A DNA stretch of 20,118 nucleotides from JALTBU01 sp964410645. Lineage in GTDB: Bacteria; Campylobacterota; Campylobacteria; Campylobacterales; Nautiliaceae. The stretch covers positions 1 to 20,118 of the forward strand of contig CAYPHV010000023.1 in the NCBI GenBank assembly GCA_964410645.1, given 5' to 3'. This document shows positions 5,941 to 12,095 of this stretch, in pieces. Every line of letters begins with the position of its first letter. The stretch's first letter is position 1. The notes beneath the pieces are model-generated. The model was given only the letters and a program-made list of their open reading frames with translations, had not been told where the DNA came from and made no database searches. The position numbers and the translations under genes were made by a program.

Positions 5941-6589
5941 AATCCGGCCGGTGAAATTTTGTTTTTAAAAAAGAAGTTTTTTGTTTCCATTTTTGAATTT
6001 CCTTATGATTACCGCTTTTTAAAATTGCCGGCACTTTTCCCATTTTTGAAAACTGGGGGGCTTCAAGCATATTTTCATTAAAACTTTCTTCTTTTAAGCT
6101 TAATTTATTTCCCAAAACACCGGGAATATTTCTCAAAACACTGTCGGCTACCGCCAGCGAGGCTATTTCTCCCCCCGTTAGAATAAAATCGCCTATACTC
6201 AAAACCTCATCGGCTAAATCTTCCATAACTCTTTCATCAAAACCTTCATATCTGCCGGATACCAGAATCAGCACTTCTTCTTTTGCCAGCCGCACGGCAT
6301 CTTTTTGATTATAAGTTTTCCCCACTGGAGTTAAAAAAACAATTTTTGCATTTGAATATTTATCCAAAAGAAAGCAAAGCGCTTCTCTTAAAGCTGTGTT
6401 ATCAATGACCATACCGGCTCCTCCCCCGACTATTCCAGTATCCACTTTTTTATGCTTTTCCACGCTAAAATCTCTGAAATTTACGAATTCTATAGAAAAT
6501 AATTTTTTTTGCAAAGCTTTTTTTAATATAGAATCTTCAAAATAAGGAGCAATCAGATTTGGAAAAAGAGTTACAAACACAATTTTCAT
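5933..6589 (-). CDS. trmD: tRNA (guanine-37-N1)-methyltransferase
   Basis: TrmD uses S-adenosylmethionine to methylate G37 next to the anticodon of tRNAs that read CNN codons, preventing +1 frameshifting. The trefoil-knot SPOUT fold is recognised by 'GGGAGMVI' (residues 55-62), 'LVSGRYEGFDERV' (109-121) and 'SIGDFILTGGE' (131-141), then 'LEAPQF' and 'SGNHKEIQKW' in the C-terminal domain. The 218 residues are near full length and end with the usual RPDLF-like tail, so the nearby insertion has not truncated it. Its ATG overlaps the rimM stop as ATGA. The gene normally followed by rplS is here followed by the insert. Confidence 0.96.
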   Translation of the reverse strand: MKIVFVTLFPNLIAPYFEDSILKKALQKKLFSIEFVNFRDFSVEKHKKVDTGIVGGGAGMVIDNTALREALCFLLDKYSNAKIVFLTPVGKTYNQKDAVRLAKEEVLILVSGRYEGFDERVMEDLADEVLSIGDFILTGGEIASLAVADSVLRNIPGVLGNKLSLKEESFNENMLEAPQFSKMGKVPAILKSGNHKEIQKWKQKTSFLKTKFHRPDLF

Positions 6590-7143
6590 TTTAAACTTTC
6601 AAGCAGTTCTATCGCACCTTTAGCTGTTATTTTTTTATTTTCAATATCAACATTTTCTACATTTCTTTTAAAATTTACTAAAAATCTTTTAGGATATTTA
6701 CAATTTACTAATTTTTCGTCTGTTAAAATCACTAAATAATCAACATCCGCTCTTTCTATCTCTTTTACTGTTCCAAGAAACAACTCATTTCCATCTTTTT
6801 TAAGCCCACAATCTTCCAACTTTGCTTTTTCATAAACATTGCAGCCTATAATATCAAACCAGAAATATTCATCTTTTTTAAGCTTGACATTTGCCTTTGT
6901 TTTTTCTTTTGTGGTATAAAGCTTTCTTCCTGTAAGTTTTTGGGCATCTTCCGGGGTATCAACACCTTTGAATTTAACAAGATTATGCTTCAAATCCATT
7001 TTTTCTATTTCAAGAGTCAGTTTATCCGAAACAAATTTATCCCCGGGCCTAAACTGCTCCGGAAAATCGGTTAGCAAATGAAGTTTCTGCCATCCGTTAA
7101 GAGCGTAAGTTTTCCCTATTTTTGCAATAGGAATTTTATTCAT
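6586..7143 (-). CDS. rimM: 16S rRNA processing/assembly factor RimM
   Basis: RimM binds uS19 and helps mature the 30S head. The N-terminal RimM domain reads 'IAKIGKTYALNGWQKLHLL', close to the family 'G.I.K..GLKG..K', and 'DTPEDAQKLTGRKLY' follows. The C-terminal PRC barrel starts at 'DEYFWFDIIGCNVY'. Its 185 residues are a usual length. It overlaps khpA by eight bases upstream and trmD by four downstream, so the operon is translationally coupled. Confidence 0.93.
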   Translation of the reverse strand: MNKIPIAKIGKTYALNGWQKLHLLTDFPEQFRPGDKFVSDKLTLEIEKMDLKHNLVKFKGVDTPEDAQKLTGRKLYTTKEKTKANVKLKKDEYFWFDIIGCNVYEKAKLEDCGLKKDGNELFLGTVKEIERADVDYLVILTDEKLVNCKYPKRFLVNFKRNVENVDIENKKITAKGAIELLESLK

Positions 7144-7378
7144 CCAATATCTTTACGGTTATTTTATAATTTGTATCTTCTTTTGCCCTGCAACCGCTTA
7201 TTACCATTTTTATGGATCTTACCATTGAGCCTTCCTTGCCTATAATTCTTCCTACGTCAATTTTTTTAGCCCAAATAATTATTTCTTCAAAATCCTCATG
7301 GTGAGCAATTTCACTTTTTATTTTTTCAGGCTCAAAGCTAAGCATTTTGGCAAATTGGGTTACAAAATCAATAACCAT
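7136..7378 (-). CDS. khpA: KhpA-type KH-domain RNA-binding protein
   Basis: This 80-residue protein is essentially one KH domain. The GxxG RNA-binding loop is in 'GRIIGKEGSMVRSIK'. The gene between rpsP and rimM in many bacteria encodes this small RNA-binding protein (YlqC/KhpA), which in Gram-positives pairs with KhpB and affects cell division and small-RNA biology. No such role is shown for Campylobacterota here. Its start and the rpsP stop share one base (TAATG). Confidence 0.9.
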   Translation of the reverse strand: MVIDFVTQFAKMLSFEPEKIKSEIAHHEDFEEIIIWAKKIDVGRIIGKEGSMVRSIKMVISGCRAKEDTNYKITVKILDE

Positions 7379-7629
7379 TAAACGCCGGCTTTATTTTCTT
7401 CACAAATTTTTTTTAGTTTGCCCACTCTTTCACTTAATTTTGCACCAACTCCCAACCAATAATTAACTTTATCCAAATCCATCTTAACTGTAGACGGCTG
7501 TGTTAAAGGGTTATAATATCCGATTTCTTCTATCCATCCGCTGTCTCTTCTTCTTCTTGAATCTGTTACAACTATTCTATAAAACGGTTTCTTTTTTCTA
7601 CCTAATCTCGTAAGTCTGATTTTTACCAC
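7378..7629 (-). CDS. rpsP: 30S ribosomal protein bS16
   Basis: bS16 is an early-binding protein of the 30S body. 'VKIRLTRLGRKKKPFYRIVV' and 'DSGWIEEIGYYNP' are the family signature. The 83 residues are normal. The start is GTG at 7629, supported by AAGGAG about seven bases upstream. It lies 72 bp after ffh on the same strand and begins the tightly packed part of the operon (rpsP-khpA-rimM-trmD). Confidence 0.96.
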   Translation of the reverse strand: MVKIRLTRLGRKKKPFYRIVVTDSRRRRDSGWIEEIGYYNPLTQPSTVKMDLDKVNYWLGVGAKLSERVGKLKKICEENKAGV

Positions 7630-7701
7630 ACTAACTCCTTTTTTTATTTTCTTATCCCACCCACAAAGCCCATTAAAAAATTAATTTGTAATTTTAATCA
7701 A

Positions 7702-9051
7702 TTATTTAGGAAAATTCAAGCCTTTTGTCATATTCATAAGTTCTTTCATATTTGGAATCTTCTTTCCGGCAAATTTTTTAGCCATTTTTGCGGCATTTTG
7801 AAACTGCTTGTTAACTCTGTTTATTTCCTGAACACTGAGTCCGGCACCCGCTGCTATTCTTCTTCTTCTAGAGGCTGATTCTTTTAAAAGACCCGGATTT
7901 TTTCTCTCTTTTTTTGTCATTGAACCAACCATGGCTTTTATTTTATTTATCTCGCCTGAATTTTCCAAATCAACATCTTTAAGCTGCTTCATCATTCCGC
8001 CCATTCCCGGAATCATGCCCAGTATGCTTTTCATACTTCCAAGTTTTTTCATCTGATCAAGCTGATTCAAAAAATCTTCATAATTAAACTGCCCTTTTTT
8101 AAGTTTTTTAGTAAGTTTTTTTGCTTCTTTTTCATTGATCACGGCATTTGTTTTTTCAGCCAGACCTTCAATATCGCCCACTCCCATTATCCTGCCGACT
8201 ATTCTCTCCGGCATAAAAACTTCCAAATCGGCAATTTTTTCACCCGTTCCTATAAATCTAAGCGGTTTGCCAACCTGATGGGCAATACTGAGAGCCACAC
8301 CGCCTTTTGAATCACCGTCATATTTGGTTAGAATAACACCGGTAATATCAAGTTTATTATCAAACGCTTTTGCCGTATTGATTGCGTCTTTACCGGTCAT
8401 GGAATCTGCCACATAAAAAATTTCATCCGGATGAATCTGACGCTTCATATCAATTAGCTCTTTCATAAGCTTTTCATCAATAGCCAAACGCCCGGCCGTA
8501 TCTATAAGCACTACATCATAAAATTTTTCTTTTGCATACTCTACGCCTTTTTTGGCAACCTCAATAGCATTCTTTGCGTTTTCGTCATAATATATGTCAA
8601 GTTCGTTTGCCTCAGCCAGTTGTTTTAGCTGCTCAACCGCCGCAAGCCTTTGCAAATCCGCCGCCACCATCAAAACTTTTTTCTTTTTAAATGTTTTAAG
8701 ATAATTCGCAAGTTTTGCAGTGGTGGTTGTTTTACCGCTGCCCTGAAGACCGCTCATCATTACAACGGTAGGGGGTTTCGGGGCAAAAACAAATCCGTAA
8801 TTGCCCGGAGCCGTTAAAATATTTTTTAGCGCCTCTTCAAGAGACTGTAAAAAAGAAGTCTTGCCGATACCTTTTTTCTTTGTTTCAAGTTCAACCTCTT
8901 TTATCAAATCCTTTACCACTTTAAAATGCACATCCGTTTTCAACAGATTTTTCTTGAGTTCTTCCAGCGCTTTTTTCAGTGCTTTTTCATCATCTTTCAT
9001 TCTTATTTTATTAATTGCGTTTTTAAATCCGTCACTGATTTTATTAAACAT
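7702..9051 (-). CDS. ffh: Signal recognition particle GTPase Ffh
   Basis: Ffh binds signal sequences on the ribosome with 4.5S RNA and docks with FtsY at the membrane. The order is standard: N-domain helices (1-90), G-domain with P-loop 'GLQGSGKTTT' (101-110), 'DTAGRL' (184-189) and 'TKYDGDSKGG' (242-251), then a methionine-rich M-domain ('GMIPGMGGMMKQL'). The SRP RNA-binding stretch 'ASRRRRIAAGAGLSVQEINR' is intact. The 449 residues are full length. AAAGGA precedes the ATG. It lies 33 bp after the pseudouridine synthase gene, as in Campylobacter. Confidence 0.97.
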   Translation of the reverse strand: MFNKISDGFKNAINKIRMKDDEKALKKALEELKKNLLKTDVHFKVVKDLIKEVELETKKKGIGKTSFLQSLEEALKNILTAPGNYGFVFAPKPPTVVMMSGLQGSGKTTTTAKLANYLKTFKKKKVLMVAADLQRLAAVEQLKQLAEANELDIYYDENAKNAIEVAKKGVEYAKEKFYDVVLIDTAGRLAIDEKLMKELIDMKRQIHPDEIFYVADSMTGKDAINTAKAFDNKLDITGVILTKYDGDSKGGVALSIAHQVGKPLRFIGTGEKIADLEVFMPERIVGRIMGVGDIEGLAEKTNAVINEKEAKKLTKKLKKGQFNYEDFLNQLDQMKKLGSMKSILGMIPGMGGMMKQLKDVDLENSGEINKIKAMVGSMTKKERKNPGLLKESASRRRRIAAGAGLSVQEINRVNKQFQNAAKMAKKFAGKKIPNMKELMNMTKGLNFPK

Positions 9052-9084
9052 CGGCGTCCTTTGAGGAATTTTTTAAAATTATAA

Positions 9085-9846
9085 CTATTTTTTATTTTTT
9101 TTACGAGTATTGTCGTTTTGTTCGTGCATTTTAAAATCCTCCGGTTCAGGCGAAATAAATTCATAATCAAAAATTTTAAATTTATGATGATGAAGCATTA
9201 CCCTTTTATATGGTTCGCCGCCATATTTTTCATCCCCTAAGATAGAATGTCCGAGCGCTTTTAAATGGGCTCTTATCTGATGTGTTTTACCCGTATGGAT
9301 AACGGCTTTTATTTTTGATTTTGTCCTAAACGCCAAAACAGGTTCTATTTCGGTAACGGCTTTTTCTCCGTCAGCAGAAATTTTGGCAAAAGACGCCGAT
9401 TTTGTTTTTATTATTTTAATAGGCAGCTCAATTTTTTCTTTTTCGGCCACTATCCCCTCAACCCAGGCAATATATTCTTTATAAACATTTTTATTCTTAA
9501 ATTCGTTTATTGCCTTTTTTCTGAATTCCTCATTTTTGGTCAAAATCAATATTCCGCTGGTTTCTTTGTCAAGTCTGTGAAGAAGCGGCAGATTAAATTT
9601 TTTTGATATTTCTTCACTTGTAATATATGCCGGTTTATTTATTACCAATATATTTTCATCTTCAAAAATCTTTTTGATATTCGAAACCGTTTCTACTTTA
9701 AATCTTGTATTATCAGGCATAGAAATTCTTGCTATTTTTATTTTTTTATCCTTTGCAAAAACCAGACCCCTGTCAATTAACTCTTTAGCCTTTCTGTTTG
9801 AAATATTTTCCTGTTTTGCAAGCAAAACATATGCTTTTTCGTTCAT
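9085..9846 (-). CDS. RluA/RluD-family pseudouridine synthase
   Basis: The enzyme isomerises specific uridines in 23S rRNA or tRNA to pseudouridine. The catalytic block 'LLHRLDKETSGIL' contains the invariant aspartate (Asp93), and 'HTGKTHQIRAHL' is the second family signature. An N-terminal S4-like RNA-binding domain ('NISNRKAKELIDRGLV') precedes it. The 253 residues are short for RluD but normal for the compact Campylobacterota homologues. The tail is rich in Lys and Asn. The target site cannot be read from sequence. It heads the ffh-rpsP cluster, so it is probably part of the same ribosome-biogenesis transcript. Confidence 0.88.
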   Translation of the reverse strand: MNEKAYVLLAKQENISNRKAKELIDRGLVFAKDKKIKIARISMPDNTRFKVETVSNIKKIFEDENILVINKPAYITSEEISKKFNLPLLHRLDKETSGILILTKNEEFRKKAINEFKNKNVYKEYIAWVEGIVAEKEKIELPIKIIKTKSASFAKISADGEKAVTEIEPVLAFRTKSKIKAVIHTGKTHQIRAHLKALGHSILGDEKYGGEPYKRVMLHHHKFKIFDYEFISPEPEDFKMHEQNDNTRKKNKK

Positions 9847-9912
9847 TTTTCCTCTTTTTTTAATTTTATATAACCGTTTACATTAATATAATAATGTTAA
9901 AATTCAGTTAAA

Positions 9913-9918
9913 ATTATA
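9913..9918 (-). promoter_or_regulatory. -10 box for the rluD-ffh-rpsP operon
   Basis: TATAAT read on the minus strand, about 66 bases before the pseudouridine synthase ATG, lies within very AT-rich DNA. No -35 is obvious. It is back-to-back with plus-strand TATAAT boxes at 9937 and 9981, so this is a divergent promoter region. Confidence 0.4.
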
Positions 9919-9980
9919 TCAAATATAAAAATTTTCTATAATTATTTCTTATATTAAGCAAACTTTAAGGAAAAATGAAT

Positions 9981-9986
9981 TATAAT
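9981..9986 (+). promoter_or_regulatory. -10 box for the small secreted-protein gene
   Basis: TATAAT lies 51 bases before the ATG at 10038. A start near 9993 would put the inverted repeat at 9994-10016 at the very 5' end of the transcript. A second TATAAT at 9937-9942 could serve instead. Confidence 0.42.
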
Positions 9987-9993
9987 TCGTTTG

Positions 9994-10016
9994 TTGAATG
10001 AACAAAATCCATTCAA
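9994..10016 (+). promoter_or_regulatory. Inverted repeat at the presumed transcript start (operator or 5' hairpin)
   Basis: TTGAATG (9994-10000) and CATTCAA (10010-10016) are a perfect 7-bp inverted repeat around nine bases. It lies directly after a -10 box and before AAGGAG (10028-10032). It could be a repressor operator at the start site or a 5' hairpin that stabilises the mRNA. Either reading is inference. Confidence 0.45.
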
Positions 10017-10037
10017 AGGAAAATTTAAGGAGCAACA

Positions 10038-10379
10038 ATGAAAAAATTTATTACCGCTTGTTTACTAAGTCTTTTCGCTATAACAAACGTCTATGCTATA
10101 AGCCCTTATGTAAAAGGTTACAGACTTTACATAAGATACATCAAACACATTCCGCGTTACGGTATAAAAGCACCGGATTTGCTTAAAAAATTAAATGTCC
10201 ACACCGGAATGGACTTGGACAATCTATTTAAAAACAATGCCCAGGAATTAATTCAAAAAACCCAAATTTTCAACCCAAAAGCCGCTAAAGCAATCCAAAA
10301 GATAGTTAATAAAGGTAAATTGAAATACCTCCAGACATTTTTACAACAGGTTTTTTATGGTAAAGTCCCTCTTGGATGA
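10038..10379 (+). CDS. Small secreted protein of unknown function
   Basis: I do not recognise this 113-residue protein. It has a clear signal peptide (MKKFITACLLSLFAITNVYA, cleavage after 'VYA'), leaving a basic periplasmic protein of about 93 residues with no cysteine, so it cannot bind heme through CxxCH. The mature part is Tyr/Lys/Ile-rich at first ('YRLYIRYIKHIPRYG') and then probably helical ('AQELIQKTQIF', 'AAKAIQKIVNKGKLK'), ending 'GKVPLG'. TTAAGGAG precedes the ATG. It lies 132 bp upstream of the porin, which leads to the Mo oxidoreductase genes. Co-regulation with that sulfur-respiration block is possible but rests on position only. Confidence 0.65.
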   Translation: MKKFITACLLSLFAITNVYAISPYVKGYRLYIRYIKHIPRYGIKAPDLLKKLNVHTGMDLDNLFKNNAQELIQKTQIFNPKAAKAIQKIVNKGKLKYLQTFLQQVFYGKVPLG

Positions 10380-10394
10380 ATGTAGTCGTTTAAG

Positions 10395-10409
10395 CAAGCT
10401 GTAAGCTTG
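10395..10409 (+). other. Short perfect hairpin after the small secreted-protein gene
   Basis: CAAGCT and AGCTTG pair around a GTA loop, 16 bases past the stop codon. There is no T-run after it, so it is not a convincing terminator. It could be an mRNA 3'-end or processing hairpin. Confidence 0.3.
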
Positions 10410-10415
10410 ATAAAT

Positions 10416-10421
10416 TATAAT
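10416..10421 (+). promoter_or_regulatory. -10 box for the porin gene
   Basis: TATAAT stands 90 bases before the porin ATG, which would give an untranslated leader of about 80 bases. No -35 is apparent. The leader is A-rich and ends in a strong AAAGGAG. Confidence 0.4.
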
Positions 10422-10511
10422 GTCATTTGCGTAAAGACAAAAGAGACACGGTTAAAAGTTATCCTTGAATTTTCCAGACAAAAAACAAACAAAACAAAAA
10501 AAGGAGAAAAA

Positions 10512-12007
10512 ATGAAAAAATTATTAATTCCAGCTGTTGCAGCAGCAGCATTATTTGCACAAAATGCAAATACAAATGTTCAAAAACAAGTCAACAATCT
10601 TGAACAGGAATTAAAAACTCTCAAGCAACAGGTAAAAGAAAACAATCAAATGGCTATTGAAAATGAAAAAAAAGTCGATCCGGTAGCTGTAAACTCTCAT
10701 TTGTTCTGGGGATTAGATCTTAGAACAAGTTATGATGTAATTACTAAAAAAACAAGCGGGGGAATGAAATACACAGTTTCTCCAAATATGGCGGGATATT
10801 TTACAATGACTGTTCCAATCTATCATGGGCACCCTGAAATTGCTCCTGCTAAAACATATACCGGACAGCTTCTCTCAAACAGAGTTATTTTAACAGGTAT
10901 GTATAAACCAAGTGAACATTTAAAAGGAACTGTTAAAGTCGAAGTAAACAAAATGTTTGGTCCAACCTATAATAATCAAATGAATGCACCGTTTGAAGAT
11001 ATTGACTGGATTACAAATGAAACACCGACTAACGGTAATGTAAGACTTAAAGAAGCATATTTCAACTATTATTTTGGTCCTGATAACGGACTTATGTTCA
11101 GTGCAGGTAGAAGACCTTCAACAGAAGGATTCCCGGCTAATTTAAGAGAAGATGATCAATCAGAAAGTCCTTTGGCATCTGCAGTTAATATGGAATTTGA
11201 CGGATTCAGTTTTGAAGTCGGTAATTCAATATTTTCTAAATTATCTGATAAATTTGCCGACTGGGGAACCTCGCTTAAATTTTGTGCAGGTAGAGGCGCT
11301 TCAAGTGAAGCTGGAAAATGGTCACTTAATCAGCCGGATTATACAAAAAGAGCTAATATAGACCAGCCAGACCTTATTGGAGCATTCTTTATTCCTTATG
11401 ATGACGGACAATATTCANNNNNNNNNNNNNNNNNNNNNNNNNNNNNNNNNNNNNNNNNNNNNNNNNNNNNNNNNNNNNNNNNNNNNNNNNNNNNNNNNNN
11501 NNNNNNNNNNNNNNNNNTGATGTATTAACAGCTAACGGTATAGGAAACGGTATAAGTGATTTCCTTGATAATACAACAGCGTTTGCATCTTTTACATTGT
11601 CTGAAACAAGACCAAAAGGTGGAGAAAGTATGCTAGGAAGCAACAAAGATGAAACAGGTAGATGTATTTGGATAGGTGCTGATATGCCGGGCGCTGGAGA
11701 CAACGACAGATTCGGTGTTTCTTATGTTCACGGAAGCAAATACTGGAGAAGCTTCACTTATGGAGAAGATACACTTGCAGGAAGTATAGCTGCAGTTAGA
11801 GGACATGCATTTGATGCATATTATACACATCAAATTATACCTCATTTAACAGCACAGCTAAGATATACATATATCAAATATAATCATCCTGGAAGTGATA
11901 CATTCTTTGGAGATATGGGAGACCCTAGTACAACTAAAATGGGAATGCCTGTAAATTATGTTAAAAAAGCTCAAGACGTAAGAGCTTATATCAGATATAG
12001 ATTCTAA
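10512..12007 (+). CDS. Outer-membrane porin resembling DUF3373 proteins (split by an assembly gap)
   Basis: The protein starts MKKLLIPAVAAAALFAQNAN, a signal peptide, with AAAGGAG before the ATG. Residues about 22-58 are a charged coiled coil ('QVNNLEQELKTLKQQVKENN'), as in trimeric porins with a periplasmic stalk. The rest is rich in Gly, Asn and aromatic residues in alternating strands and ends in 'VRAYIRYRF', a beta-barrel C-terminus with terminal Phe. I think it belongs to the DUF3373 group of Campylobacterota. The 5' part (302 residues) stops at 11417. After 100 N the 3' part resumes at 11519, reading 'DVLTANGIGNGISDF' to the stop at 12005-12007. The two parts are in different frames across the N run, but that run is a placeholder. 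About 464 residues are visible. It may admit the substrate of the Mo enzyme downstream. Confidence 0.75.
11418..11517. other. Assembly gap (100 N)
   Basis: Exactly 100 N, the customary placeholder for a gap of unknown length between contigs. It lies inside the porin gene. The true missing length, and whether the two flanks are adjacent in the genome, cannot be told from this window. Confidence 0.98.
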
Positions 12008-12025
12008 TTTTATAGATTTTTCTTA

Positions 12026-12061
12026 TAACATCCTCTCTGGATGTTACATTTAATTTTTTTT
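12026..12061 (+). terminator. Intrinsic terminator after the porin
   Basis: TAACATCC (12026-12033) and GGATGTTA (12039-12046) form a perfect 8-bp stem around TCTCT, followed after seven bases by eight T. This is the best terminator-like structure in the window. The offset of the T-run makes it slightly unusual. Confidence 0.62.
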
Positions 12062-12062
12062 A

Positions 12063-12068
12063 TATAAT
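12063..12068 (+). promoter_or_regulatory. -10 box for the Mo oxidoreductase operon
   Basis: TATAAT lies 28 bases before the catalytic-subunit ATG and directly after the terminator T-run. It would allow expression independent of the porin. The leader would be about 20 bases with AAAAAAGGAG as ribosome site. No -35 is apparent. Confidence 0.48.
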
Positions 12069-12095
12069 AGAGGTAAAATTAAAAAAGGAGCATAA

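Noticed and set aside
5800..6081. A 93-codon plus-strand open frame
   Set aside because: Its first half is the tail of the decayed lipoprotein gene and the second half is antisense of trmD. It has no ribosome site at its ATG, so it is not an intact gene.
9975..10001. A tiny upstream frame (MNYNSFVE) with AAGG before it
   Set aside because: It would be translated only if transcription began at the farther -10 box (9937). The nearer box overlaps it. Eight codons is too short to support without expression data.
9998..10186. A 62-codon frame overlapping the small secreted-protein gene
   Set aside because: It lies in another frame of a gene with a clear signal peptide and ribosome site, and has no recognisable features of its own.
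11389..11703. Minus-strand frame across the N run
   Set aside because: It depends on unknown bases and opposes a clear barrel-protein gene.
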